Positions 15,384-24,078 of a DNA stretch of 49,744 nucleotides are shown here, piece after piece (positions within the stretch are counted from its first letter, which is position 1; each line of letters opens with the position of its first letter). A program made the translations under genes and the position numbers. This DNA comes from Pseudomonas fluorescens. Its GTDB lineage: Bacteria > Pseudomonadota > Gammaproteobacteria > Pseudomonadales > Pseudomonadaceae. The notes under the pieces are model-generated. The model saw only the letters and a program-made list of their open reading frames with translations. It was not told the origin of the DNA and searched no databases. The stretch is from assembly GCF_902497625.1 (NCBI RefSeq), contig NZ_CABVGX010000043.1, positions 1-49,744 on the forward strand. The letters are read 5' to 3'.

Positions 15384-16634
15384 TCAATCCCAGCTCAAAG
15401 CCCCACCAGTCTGATACTCAATAACCCGCGTCTCAAAGAAATTCTTCTCTTTCTTCAAGTCCATAATCTCGCTCATCCAAGGGAATGGATTCGTCGTCCC
15501 CGGATACTCTTCCTTCAAACCAATCTGGCTCAAACGACGGTTAGCAATAAACTTGAGGTAATCCTCCATCATCGCCGCATTCATCCCCAATACCCCGCGA
15601 GGCATGGTGTCCCGCGCGTATTCAATCTCCAGCTGAGTGCCCTGCAGAATCATCTGCGAAGCTTCTTCCTTCATCTCGGCATCCCACAAGTGCGGGTTTT
15701 CGATTTTGATCTGGTTGATCACGTCGATGCCGAAGTTCAGGTGCATGGATTCGTCGCGCAGAATGTACTGGAACTGCTCGGCGACGCCGGTCATTTTGTT
15801 GCGGCGGCCCATGGAGAGGATCTGGGTGAAGCCGCAGTAGAAGAAGATGCCTTCCAGAACGCAGTAGTAGGCGATCAGGTTGCGCAGCAACTCTTTGTCG
15901 GTTTCGACGGTGCCGGTTTCGAACTTCGGATCGGAGATCGAACGGGTGTATTTGAGGCCCCAGGTGGCTTTTTTCGCGACCGACGGGATCTCGTGGTACA
16001 TGTTGAAGATCTCGCCTTCATCCATGGCCAACGATTCGATGCAGTACTGGTAGGCGTGGGTGTGGATCGCTTCTTCGAAAGCCTGGCGCAGGATGTACTG
16101 GCGGCATTCCGGGTTGGTGATCAAGCGATAGACAGCCAGCACCAGGTTGTTGGCAACCAGGGAGTCGGCGGTGGAGAAGAAGCCGAGGTTGCGCATGACG
16201 ATGCGGCGCTCGTCGTCGGTCAGGCCTTCCGGGTCTTTCCAGAGGGCGATGTCGGCGGTCATATTGACTTCTTGCGGCATCCAGTGGTTTGCGCAACCGT
16301 CCAGGTATTTCTGCCAGGCCCAGTCGTACTTGAAGGGTACGAGTTGGTTGAGGTCGGCGCGGCAGTTGATCATGCGCTTTTCGTCAACGGCGACACGGGC
16401 GGAGGCGCCTTCGAGTTCGGCGAGGCCTTCGGCGATGTCGAGGTTGTCCAGAGCAGCCTTGGCGCGAGCGATGGCGGCGGAGTCAGACGCGGTGACAGCG
16501 CGAGCTTCCTGGGCAGCAACACCACCGGCGGTGTCGAGGCGGTCCATGTTGGCTTCAGTCGCGTGGCCGGCGTTGGCGCCTTTGACCACGGTTTCAGCGC
16601 TGTCTTCTTTGTCGAATTCGTCCCAGCTCAGCAT
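15384..16634 (-). CDS. nrdB: Class Ia ribonucleotide reductase, beta subunit
   Basis: The 416-residue NrdB carries the diiron-tyrosyl radical that NrdA uses to reduce ribonucleoside diphosphates. Diiron ligands are visible in FEEAIHTHAYQYCIESL, AYYCVLEGIFFYCGF and RDESMHLNFG, and the radical Tyr is in the first of these. The C-terminal tail that docks into NrdA is present (FETRVIEYQTGGALSWD). The N-terminal extension of about 80 residues is typical of Pseudomonas NrdB. The ATG at 16634 has AGGAG 10 bases upstream. nrdA is not in the window. A NrdR-box-like sequence lies about 400 bases upstream. Confidence 0.95.
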   Translation of the reverse strand: MLSWDEFDKEDSAETVVKGANAGHATEANMDRLDTAGGVAAQEARAVTASDSAAIARAKAALDNLDIAEGLAELEGASARVAVDEKRMINCRADLNQLVPFKYDWAWQKYLDGCANHWMPQEVNMTADIALWKDPEGLTDDERRIVMRNLGFFSTADSLVANNLVLAVYRLITNPECRQYILRQAFEEAIHTHAYQYCIESLAMDEGEIFNMYHEIPSVAKKATWGLKYTRSISDPKFETGTVETDKELLRNLIAYYCVLEGIFFYCGFTQILSMGRRNKMTGVAEQFQYILRDESMHLNFGIDVINQIKIENPHLWDAEMKEEASQMILQGTQLEIEYARDTMPRGVLGMNAAMMEDYLKFIANRRLSQIGLKEEYPGTTNPFPWMSEIMDLKKEKNFFETRVIEYQTGGALSWD

Positions 16635-17040
16635 GACGTGTCGTCTCCTGCGTGAGGGCCAGATGCCCATGTGATGGTTATTCACACGGTCGGTCTGGCC
16701 GCGTTGGATAAAGGTCGTTTTTCAGCAGCTATACGCAGGCATCAAACAGAATTTTGTACGGGGTTCCGAGAGCCTCTGATGGCGCAGGCTGCGAAGAACG
16801 CGGCTGCGGGGCTTCAGACTGACTTTTCGCCCTGTAAGGGAATATTGCAGGCCCGTTTAAGGCGGCATTATAGGGAAATTTTTGCCGGCGTGGTGCGGCG
16901 AATCGGCTCATGGAGGGGCCGAGAGGGAGGGTTTTTCGAGCAAAGCGAGGTAATACAGGGCTTTGGCTCATGGAAAAAAAATTTCGCTGATTTGAGCGCC
17001 GAACAGATGTTGTTCAAAAAACGTTCAAAATTGCCGTTTT

Positions 17041-17056
17041 TCACTACATCTTGTGT
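17041..17056 (-). promoter_or_regulatory. Candidate NrdR box
   Basis: On the minus strand ACACAAGATGTAGTGA agrees with the NrdR consensus ACACWATATATWGTGT at 13 of 16 positions. NrdR boxes usually occur as a pair about three helical turns apart; I could not find a convincing second box. Confidence 0.5.
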
Positions 17057-17091
17057 TTTGCAATGACATTTTGCGTCTATCAACACAACTG

Positions 17092-17111
17092 AGCCCGACC
17101 GAAGCCGGGCT
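17092..17111 (-). terminator. Weak terminator-like hairpin after the DUF2790 gene
   Basis: AGCCCG (17092-17097) pairs with CGGGCT (17106-17111); the minus-strand form, with a GCUUCGGU loop, is a shape common in Pseudomonas terminators, but no U-tract follows. Confidence 0.4.
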
Positions 17112-17161
17112 GAAATCGACAGTCAGCCACACGCTGAAAGGATCGATTGGCGCAGTCTTGA

Positions 17162-17425
17162 TCAGCCGTTGGAGCAGCCGTTGCCCATGATGGTGTAGCT
17201 CATGAGATGGCGTTGGCCTTTGGAGTCGTCGTATTCCATTGTCATCGGCACAACTTCACAAACATTCGGGACTTCACTCATGTGGATAACTTTGGCGATG
17301 TCCGGGTGACTGGAGTAAGTGTATTGCTCGACGATGGGTTGTTGCTGGGCGACATCAGTCGGGACCTCGTCTGCCATGGCGGTTACGCACAGGCTGGAGA
17401 GGGCCAGAACTAATAAAGCTTTCAT
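17162..17425 (-). CDS. Small periplasmic DUF2790-family protein
   Basis: An 87-residue exported protein. Residues 1-18 are a signal peptide ending AMA before DEVP. The mature part (YTYSSHPDIAKVIHMSEVPN, CEVVPMTMEYDDSKGQRHLM, YTIMGNGC) follows the DUF2790 pattern of small Pseudomonas periplasmic proteins, with two conserved Cys that could form a disulphide. Members are often reported as metal- or stress-induced; the function is not established. The ATG at 17425 has AAAAGG upstream. Confidence 0.82.
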   Translation of the reverse strand: MKALLVLALSSLCVTAMADEVPTDVAQQQPIVEQYTYSSHPDIAKVIHMSEVPNVCEVVPMTMEYDDSKGQRHLMSYTIMGNGCSNG

Positions 17426-18033
17426 TTCAGATCTACCTTTTTGAAGTCGAATGGGGTCACGCAATCTTTTTGGGATTGCGTGTGGAGCCTGGTATGGGGT
17501 TTTTTGATTAACTGCCTTCGTGGGGGCTGTAACTGGTTAATCAGGGTTTGCCTTGTTGGCGGGGCAGATTCTAGGCGTGGGGGAGTGATTCATATAGGTG
17601 GGGTTTTGATAAACACTTTTGACAGATTTTGTAACAATCATCGAATAGCTCAGCAGTTGCGCGGTTTTTTGTAGCAGCTGCCGAGCCTGCGCGGCTGCGT
17701 TCGGTTGCGCAGCAGTCGTAAATTGTCCATGCGCGGCATGATTGGAAGAACCGGGCGGATCTGACGACTGCTGCGCAACCGAACGCAGCCTCGCAGGCTC
17801 GGCAGCTGCTACATGGGCGTGGCTTCGCAGCCTCGCGGGCTCGGCAGCTGCTACATGGGCGTGGCTTCGCAGCCTTGCGGGCTCGGCAGCTGCTACATGA
17901 GATAGCGCGGTGTCAGGTGCTAACCACGACAAATTGTAGGGCCTTGTTACTACCATCGTCGAATGGTTCTATAGGCCCGGCCCCGTTACAACTGGACCCA
18001 TACAAAAACAACTATTCCACCGAGGTAAGAAAG
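17426..18033. other. Region upstream of acsA, largely REP repeats
   Basis: No gene is supported in these 608 bases. An AT-rich stretch at 17426-17665 probably contains the promoter of the DUF2790 gene. A large REPIN with two extra tandem REP copies fills 17670-17897, and about 135 bases remain before the acsA start, where its promoter must partly lie. Confidence 0.55.
17670..17897. repeat. REPIN with 50-bp arms plus two tandem REP copies
   Basis: The arms at 17670-17719 and 17764-17813 are inverted repeats that agree at 49 of 50 positions, around a 44-base loop. Two 42-base direct copies follow (17814-17855 and 17856-17897), differing at one base and ending like the right arm in GGCAGCTGCTACA. 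Confidence 0.88.
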
Positions 18034-19989
18034 ATGAGTGCGGCTTCTCTGTATCCCGTTCGTCCCGAGGTAGCAGCCAACACGCTGACCGACGAGGCAA
18101 CCTACAAAGCCATGTACCAGCAGTCGGTCGTCAACCCCGATGGCTTCTGGCGCGAGCAAGCCAAGCGCCTCGACTGGATCAAGCCTTTCACCGCGGTGAA
18201 ACAGACGTCCTTCGACGATCACCACGTCGACATCAAGTGGTTTGCCGATGGCACCCTGAACGTTTCCTACAACTGCCTCGACCGTCATCTGGCCGAGCGC
18301 GGCGATCAAATTGCGATTATCTGGGAAGGGGATGACCCGTCCGAGAGCCGCAACATCACCTATCGCGAACTGCACGAACAGGTCTGCAAATTCGCCAACG
18401 CCTTGCGCGGTCAGGATGTACACCGCGGCGACGTGGTGACTATCTATATGCCGATGATCCCCGAAGCCGTGGTCGCCATGCTGGCCTGCACCCGGATCGG
18501 CGCGATTCACTCGGTGGTGTTCGGTGGGTTCTCGCCGGAAGCCCTGGCCGGTCGCATCATCGATTGCCGCTCGAAAGTGGTGATCACTGCTGATGAAGGT
18601 ATTCGTGCGGGCAAGAAAATCCCGCTCAAGACCAACGTCGACGACGCGCTGACCAACCCGGAAACCAGCAGCATCCAGAAAGTCATCGTGTGCAAGCGCA
18701 CCGGTGGCGACATCAAGTGGAACCAGCATCGCGACATCTGGTACGAAGACCTGATGAAAGTGGCGGGCAGCGTTTGCGCACCGAAAGAGATGGGTGCCGA
18801 AGAAGCGCTGTTCATCCTTTACACCTCCGGCTCCACCGGCAAACCTAAAGGCGTGCAGCACACCACCGGCGGCTATCTGCTTTACGCCGCGCTGACTCAC
18901 GAGCGCGTGTTCGACTACCGCCCGGGCGAAGTCTACTGGTGCACCGCCGACGTTGGCTGGGTCACCGGCCACACTTACATCGTCTATGGCCCGCTGGCCA
19001 ACGGCGCGACCACGCTGCTGTTCGAAGGCGTGCCGAACTATCCGGACATCACCCGGGTGGCGAAGATTGTGGACAAGCACAAGGTCAACATCCTCTACAC
19101 CGCACCGACTGCGATCCGCGCAATGATGGCGTCGGGCCAGGCCGCAGTTGAAGGTGCTGACGGCAGCAGCCTGCGATTGCTCGGCTCGGTCGGTGAGCCG
19201 ATTAACCCGGAAGCGTGGGACTGGTACTACAAGAACGTCGGAAAATCCCGCTGCCCGATCGTCGACACCTGGTGGCAGACCGAAACCGGCGGCAACATGA
19301 TGAGCCCGTTGCCGGGCGCTCATGCCTTGAAACCGGGTTCCGCTGCGCGGCCGTTCTTCGGTGTGGTGCCGGCATTGGTCGATAACCTGGGCAACATCAT
19401 CGAAGGCGTTGCCGAGGGCAATCTGGTGATTCTCGATTCGTGGCCAGGTCAGGCCCGCACGCTGTATCGCGACCATGACCGCTTCGTCGACACCTACTTC
19501 AAGACCTTCCGCGGCATGTATTTCACCGGTGACGGCGCGCGTCGCGATGAAGACGGCTATTACTGGATCACCGGTCGTGTGGACGACGTGCTGAACGTGT
19601 CCGGCCACCGGATGGGCACTGCCGAAATCGAGAGCGCGATGGTTGCGCACCCGAAAGTCGCCGAGGCCGCTGTGGTGGGTGTGCCGCACGACATCAAGGG
19701 GCAGGGCATTTACGTCTACGTGACATTGATCGGCGGCGAAGAGCCGAGCGAGCAACTGCGTATCGAGTTGAAGAACTGGGTGCGCAAGGAGATCGGTCCG
19801 ATTGCTTCACCGGATGTCATCCAGTGGGCGCCGGGGCTGCCGAAGACCCGTTCGGGCAAGATCATGCGCCGCATTCTGCGCAAGATTGCTACGGCTGAAT
19901 ACGATGGGTTGGGCGACATTTCGACCCTGGCGGATCCGAGTGTGGTGCAGCATTTGATTGATACGCACAAGACGATGAATGTGGCGTAA
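18034..19989 (+). CDS. acsA: Acetyl-CoA synthetase (AMP-forming)
   Basis: The 651-residue enzyme activates acetate to acetyl-AMP and then acetyl-CoA, for growth on acetate and scavenging. It shows the N-terminal ACS domain (GFWREQAKRLDWIKPF), the ATP-binding loop YTSGSTGKPKGVQHTT (about residues 262-277), DTWWQTETGG, YFTGDGARRDEDGYYWITGR, and the C-terminal TRSGKIMRR with the lysine near 609 that is acetylated in the family. The ATG at 18034 has GAGG 8 bases upstream; the open frame upstream runs into REP sequence. A strong terminator follows. Confidence 0.96.
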   Translation: MSAASLYPVRPEVAANTLTDEATYKAMYQQSVVNPDGFWREQAKRLDWIKPFTAVKQTSFDDHHVDIKWFADGTLNVSYNCLDRHLAERGDQIAIIWEGDDPSESRNITYRELHEQVCKFANALRGQDVHRGDVVTIYMPMIPEAVVAMLACTRIGAIHSVVFGGFSPEALAGRIIDCRSKVVITADEGIRAGKKIPLKTNVDDALTNPETSSIQKVIVCKRTGGDIKWNQHRDIWYEDLMKVAGSVCAPKEMGAEEALFILYTSGSTGKPKGVQHTTGGYLLYAALTHERVFDYRPGEVYWCTADVGWVTGHTYIVYGPLANGATTLLFEGVPNYPDITRVAKIVDKHKVNILYTAPTAIRAMMASGQAAVEGADGSSLRLLGSVGEPINPEAWDWYYKNVGKSRCPIVDTWWQTETGGNMMSPLPGAHALKPGSAARPFFGVVPALVDNLGNIIEGVAEGNLVILDSWPGQARTLYRDHDRFVDTYFKTFRGMYFTGDGARRDEDGYYWITGRVDDVLNVSGHRMGTAEIESAMVAHPKVAEAAVVGVPHDIKGQGIYVYVTLIGGEEPSEQLRIELKNWVRKEIGPIASPDVIQWAPGLPKTRSGKIMRRILRKIATAEYDGLGDISTLADPSVVQHLIDTHKTMNVA

Positions 19990-20010
19990 ACCCTATTCAT
20001 GAGTCATTGA

Positions 20011-20046
20011 AACCCCGTCTGGCGGCGCGCCTGACGGGGTTTTTTC
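20011..20046 (+). terminator. Rho-independent terminator of acsA
   Basis: AACCCCGTC (20011-20019) pairs with GACGGGGTT (20033-20041), followed by TTTTT. Confidence 0.9.
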
Positions 20047-20079
20047 TTGCCTGGTTTTCATGTTGGTCAGACCGGCCTC

Positions 20080-20172
20080 ATCGCGAGCAGGCTCACTCCC
20101 ACAGTTGATCTGCAGCGAACCCAGAATGTGCGCCTGACTCAACTCCCCTGTAGGAGCCAGCCTGCTGGCGAT
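20080..20172. repeat. Pair of divergent REP palindromes
   Basis: A minus-oriented REP (20080-20103, ATCGCGAGCAGGCTCACTCC) and a plus-oriented REP (20149-20172, TGTAGGAGCCAGCCTGCTGG) flank 45 bases. Confidence 0.6.
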
Positions 20173-20502
20173 GGCCATCTGTCAGACACCGAATAAAGCC
20201 AGCCAATAATTATCGACATACCCTGTAGTCCATTTCCCTCTGTTACCCGCAGTCCTTCAAGTAACCAAATGTGTAACCCGCCGCGCCGATACGGGGCGAT
20301 GGGAAACGCGATGCATCGCTCTAGAGCCCCCATATCCTCTGCATAAAATTAGAATCAACGCTACGCTTGCCGGATTAGAAGGCTTTGCCAATAATAGGCC
20401 CGCAATTTGCAGCATAGATCGGTTCAATGTCTTTTGGTCTTGCATGAAACTGCAGGGCTGTCAACGTGCCCAATCGGCATTCTCGGTGCTTCTGTAATTT
20501 GT

Positions 20503-20518
20503 TGTCGCATTGAAGAAA
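20503..20518 (+). promoter_or_regulatory. ArgR half-site upstream of aotJ
   Basis: TGTCGCATTGAAGAAA matches the P. aeruginosa ArgR half-site TGTCGC-N8-AA exactly. A weaker TGTCGT begins at 20534. It lies 170-185 bases before the aotJ start. Confidence 0.65.
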
Positions 20519-20687
20519 TATCGACTTCGGGCCTGTCGTTAGAATGCCGGTCACTCGCTCGTCGTTGCGTTTGTTGAAAACAACGTACGCTTGGCATGAC
20601 GCAGCAACCGCTTTCCGGTTCCACTCACTCGCATATTGGGCTATCGCTCACTCTGCCGTTTTTGCCCTATACCGATGGAGTCCAAAG

Positions 20688-21461
20688 ATGAAGAAACTCG
20701 TGCTGCTTGGCGCCTTGGCACTGTCTGTGCTGTCCCTGCCAACCTTCGCTGATGACAAGCCTGTAAAGATTGGTATCGAAGCGGCGTACCCGCCATTCGC
20801 CTCCAAAGCTCCAGACGGCAGCATCGTTGGGTTCGACTACGACATCGGCAACGCACTGTGTGAGGAAATGAAGGTCAAGTGCGTTTGGGTCGAGCAAGAA
20901 TTCGACGGCCTGATCCCGGCCCTCAAAGTGCGCAAGATCGACGCGATTTTGTCCTCGATGTCGATCACTGAAGATCGCAAGAAGTCGGTCGACTTCACCA
21001 ACAAGTACTACAACACCCCGGCACGTCTGGTGATGAAATCGGGCGCTCAGGTCAGCGACAGCCTGGCCGAACTCAAGGGCAAGAACATCGGCGTGCAGCG
21101 CGGTTCGATCCATGAGCGTTTTGCCCGCGAAGTCCTGGCCCCGCTGGGTGCCGAGATCAAGCCGTATGGTTCGCAGAACGAAATCTACCTCGACGTGGCT
21201 GCCGGTCGCCTCGACGGCACCGTGGCAGACGCCACCTTGCTGGACGACGGTTTCCTGAAAACCGACGCGGGTAAAGGTTACGCCTTCGTAGGCCCGGCCT
21301 TCACCGACGAGAAATACTTCGGCGATGGCATCGGTATCGCCGTTCGCAAAGGTGATGCGCTGAAAGAAAAAATCAACACCGCGATCACTGCCATTCGCCA
21401 GAACGGCAAATACAAGCAAATCCAGGACAAGTACTTCGCCTTCGATATCTACGGCAAGTAA
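20688..21461 (+). CDS. aotJ: Arginine/ornithine-binding periplasmic protein
   Basis: The 257-residue binding protein captures basic amino acids for the Aot ABC importer. Residues 1-21 are a signal peptide (KK, hydrophobic core, PTFA). The SBP_bac_3 fold shows IGIEAAYPPFASKAPDGSIV, GFDYDIGNALCEEM, the CVWVEQEFDGLIPAL segment and LSSMSITEDRKKSVDFTNKY, like AotJ/ArgT/HisJ. The start has GGAG 7 bases upstream. It is first in aotJQMOP-argR, an order conserved in P. aeruginosa. Confidence 0.95.
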   Translation: MKKLVLLGALALSVLSLPTFADDKPVKIGIEAAYPPFASKAPDGSIVGFDYDIGNALCEEMKVKCVWVEQEFDGLIPALKVRKIDAILSSMSITEDRKKSVDFTNKYYNTPARLVMKSGAQVSDSLAELKGKNIGVQRGSIHERFAREVLAPLGAEIKPYGSQNEIYLDVAAGRLDGTVADATLLDDGFLKTDAGKGYAFVGPAFTDEKYFGDGIGIAVRKGDALKEKINTAITAIRQNGKYKQIQDKYFAFDIYGK

Positions 21462-21552
21462 CAACGTCCCGGCGACAGTCCGAAATGGCGCAAGCAACAG
21501 GATCTCTGCGGTTTGCGCCATTTTTTCATCCGAACATTCGAGGACCTGAATC

Positions 21553-22242
21553 ATGTTGAAAGGCTACGGGGCTGTCATCCTCGATGGCGCATGGCTGACG
21601 CTTCAGCTCGCCTTGTCGTCCATGGCCCTGGCCATCGTTCTGGGTCTGATCGGCGTGGCATTGCGGCTGTCGCCGGTGCGCTGGCTGGCCTGGCTGGGCG
21701 ACCTGTATTCCACGGTCATCCGCGGCATTCCCGATCTGGTCCTGATCCTGCTGATTTTCTACGGTGGTCAGGACTTGCTCAACCGCGTGGCGCCGATGCT
21801 CGGTTATGACGACTACATCGATCTCAATCCACTGGCCGCCGGTATCGGCACCTTGGGTTTCATCTTCGGTGCCTACCTGTCGGAGACGTTCCGTGGTGCG
21901 TTCATGGCCATTCCCAAAAGCCAGGCCGAAGCCGGCATGGCGTATGGCATGAGCAGTTTTCAGGTGTTCTTCCGGGTGTTGGTGCCGCAGATGATTCGCC
22001 TGGCAATTCCGGGTTTCACCAACAACTGGCTGGTTTTGACCAAGGCGACCGCGCTGATTTCGGTGGTCGGACTGCAAGACATGATGTTCAAGGCCAAGCA
22101 GGCGGCAGATGCCACCCGCGAACCTTTCACCTTCTTCCTCGCAGTGGCAGCCATGTACCTGGTGATCACCAGCGTCTCGTTGCTGATACTGCGTCAACTT
22201 GAGAAGCGCTACTCGGTAGGCGTAAGGGCGGCTGATCTATGA
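21553..22242 (+). CDS. aotQ: Arginine/ornithine ABC transporter permease
   Basis: A 229-residue inner-membrane permease of the HisM/HisQ type with about five hydrophobic segments. The EAA motif, which contacts the ATPase, is at SQAEAGMAYGMSSFQVFFRV. It forms a heterodimer with AotM. Start has GAGG 9 bases upstream, and the stop overlaps the aotM start (ATGA at 22239-22242). Confidence 0.93.
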   Translation: MLKGYGAVILDGAWLTLQLALSSMALAIVLGLIGVALRLSPVRWLAWLGDLYSTVIRGIPDLVLILLIFYGGQDLLNRVAPMLGYDDYIDLNPLAAGIGTLGFIFGAYLSETFRGAFMAIPKSQAEAGMAYGMSSFQVFFRVLVPQMIRLAIPGFTNNWLVLTKATALISVVGLQDMMFKAKQAADATREPFTFFLAVAAMYLVITSVSLLILRQLEKRYSVGVRAADL

Positions 22243-22937
22243 TCTTCGACTACAACGTCATTTGGGAGGCCCTGCCGCTGTATTTCGGCGGGTTACTGAC
22301 GACCCTCAAATTGCTCGCACTGTCGCTATTTTTCGGCCTGCTGGCGGCCTTGCCGCTGGGGCTGATGCGCGTTTCGAAAAACGCCGCGATCAATATGTCG
22401 GCGTGGCTGTTCACCTACGTGATTCGCGGCACGCCGATGCTGGTGCAATTGTTTTTGATCTACTACGGCCTGGCGCAATTCCAGGCGGTGCGCGAGAGCT
22501 TCATGTGGCCGTGGCTGTCCAGCGCGACGTTCTGTGCGTGCCTGGCATTCGCCATCAACACCAGCGCCTACACCGCCGAGATCATCGCCGGCAGTCTGCG
22601 CGCGACGCCGAACGGCGAGATCGAAGCGGCCAGGGCGATGGGCATGTCACGCTTCAAGATGTACAAGCGCATCCTGCTGCCGTCCGCCCTGCGCCGGGCG
22701 CTGCCGCAGTACAGCAACGAAGTGATCATGATGCTGCAAACCACCAGTCTGGCGTCCATCGTCACGCTGATCGACATCACCGGCGCCGCGCGCACCGTCA
22801 ATGCGCAGTACTACCTGCCGTTCGAGGCGTACATCACGGCGGGCGTGTTCTACCTGTGCCTGACTTTCATTCTGGTGCGCCTGTTCAAACTGGCCGAGCG
22901 TCGCTGGCTGGGCTATCTGGCCCCACGGAAGCATTGA
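22239..22937 (+). CDS. aotM: Arginine/ornithine ABC transporter permease
   Basis: The second permease, 232 residues, again with about five membrane helices and an EAA motif (NGEIEAARAMGMSRFKMYKR). The start overlaps the aotQ stop by 4 bases, so translation is coupled. It pairs with AotQ to make the channel driven by AotP. Confidence 0.93.
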   Translation: MIFDYNVIWEALPLYFGGLLTTLKLLALSLFFGLLAALPLGLMRVSKNAAINMSAWLFTYVIRGTPMLVQLFLIYYGLAQFQAVRESFMWPWLSSATFCACLAFAINTSAYTAEIIAGSLRATPNGEIEAARAMGMSRFKMYKRILLPSALRRALPQYSNEVIMMLQTTSLASIVTLIDITGAARTVNAQYYLPFEAYITAGVFYLCLTFILVRLFKLAERRWLGYLAPRKH

Positions 22938-22938
22938 T

Positions 22939-24051
22939 ATGGAGCGCATCGATCACGTATTGCCGTGGAACAACCTGGGCAGCGAACGGCAGATTTCGGT
23001 CTTCCGCTTCGGAAGCGGCGAGCGCAAGGCCTACATTCAGGCCAGCCTGCACGCGGACGAGTTGCCGGGCATGCGCGTGGCCTGGGAACTCAAAAAGCGC
23101 CTGAGCGAACTCGAAGCGCAAGGCTTGCTCAACGGAGTGATCGAACTGGTGCCGGTCGCCAATCCGCTGGGCCTGGGGCAATTACTGCAAGGCAATCACC
23201 AAGGGCGTTTCGAGGCAGGCAGCGGCAAGAATTTCAACCGCGATTTCGTCGAGCTGAGCGCCCCGGTAGCGGCTGCGCTGGACGGGCGCCTGGGTGATGA
23301 TCCGCACGCCAATATCCGCTTGATCCGCCAGGCCATGAGCGACGTGCTCGACGCATTGCCACCGGCCGCGAGCCAGTTGCAAGGCATGCAACGCATTTTG
23401 CTCGGTCATGCCTGTACCGCCGATGTCGTGCTGGACCTGCATTGCGATACCGACGCCGCGCTGCATATGTACGCGTTGCCGCAACACTGGCCGCAATGGC
23501 GCTCGCTCGCCGCGCACCTGGGTGTGAAAGTCGGCCTGCTGGCGGAAGAGTCCGGCGGCAATTCGTTCGACGAAGCGTGCTCGATGCCGTGGTTGCGCCT
23601 GTCGCGGCTGTTCCCTGATGCACGGATTTCATTGGCGTGCCTGGCGACCACCCTCGAGCTGGGCGGCCAGGCCGACACTGATCGGCCAGATGCCGAAGCC
23701 TACGCTGAGGGCATCCTCGCGTTTCTGGCCGAGCAGGGCCTGATCAGCGGCGACTGGCCCAAACCTGCGCAAGACGCTTGCGAAGGTTTGCCGTTCGAGG
23801 GCACCGAGTTGCTGTTCGCGCCGCATCCGGGTGTGATCAGTTTCCTGCGTAAACCGGGCGAGTGGGTTGAGGCCGGTGATGAAATTTTCGAAGTGATCGA
23901 TCCGTTAGCCGATCGCGTCAGCACGGTGTGTGCTGGTACGTCCGGGGTGCTGTTTGCCATTGAACGGCTGCGCTACGCCCAACCGGGTTTCTGGCTGGCC
24001 AAGGTGGCGGGGCGCGAAGCGCTGCGTCACGGGCGCTTGCTCAACGACTGA
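22939..24051 (+). CDS. aotO: AotO, M14-family succinylglutamate desuccinylase/aspartoacylase-like protein
   Basis: A 370-residue predicted zinc amidohydrolase. Zinc-ligand motifs are His38-x-x-Glu41 (SLHADELPG) and His168 (LDLHCDTDAA), with GKNFNRDF between. The C-terminal part has a lipoyl/biotinyl-like barrel (LLFAPHPGVISFLRKPGEWV, AGDEIFEV). AotO is always found in the aot operon but was reported not to be required for transport in P. aeruginosa; its substrate is unknown. It starts one base after the aotM stop. Confidence 0.9.
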   Translation: MERIDHVLPWNNLGSERQISVFRFGSGERKAYIQASLHADELPGMRVAWELKKRLSELEAQGLLNGVIELVPVANPLGLGQLLQGNHQGRFEAGSGKNFNRDFVELSAPVAAALDGRLGDDPHANIRLIRQAMSDVLDALPPAASQLQGMQRILLGHACTADVVLDLHCDTDAALHMYALPQHWPQWRSLAAHLGVKVGLLAEESGGNSFDEACSMPWLRLSRLFPDARISLACLATTLELGGQADTDRPDAEAYAEGILAFLAEQGLISGDWPKPAQDACEGLPFEGTELLFAPHPGVISFLRKPGEWVEAGDEIFEVIDPLADRVSTVCAGTSGVLFAIERLRYAQPGFWLAKVAGREALRHGRLLND

Positions 24052-24078
24052 CTGACTGTTTTTGTGAGAACCGACCGC

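Larger units (their letters stand above)
16635..17161 (-). other. Long nrdB upstream region
   Basis: This 527-base stretch has no credible gene. On the minus strand it holds a NrdR-box-like sequence (17056-17041), a TATAAT (16872-16867) with no good -35 partner, and a weak hairpin (17092-17111) behind the DUF2790 gene. It is relatively AT-rich around 16970-17060, as expected for a promoter region. Confidence 0.5.
19990..20687. other. acsA-aotJ intergenic region
   Basis: This 698-base gap holds the acsA terminator, two REP palindromes, an unassigned stretch at about 20175-20500 with no gene recognised, and an ArgR half-site at 20503-20518 in the aot promoter region. Confidence 0.6.

Noticed and set aside
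17068..17090. Second NrdR box
   Set aside because: The sequence about three turns from the first box matches the consensus poorly in both orientations.
17856..18033. Extended N-terminus of acsA
   Set aside because: The upstream open frame is REP sequence; the ATG at 18034 has a good ribosome site and the family start.
17986..19755. 589-codon open frame on the minus strand
   Set aside because: It is antisense to acsA and has no recognisable domain or ribosome site.
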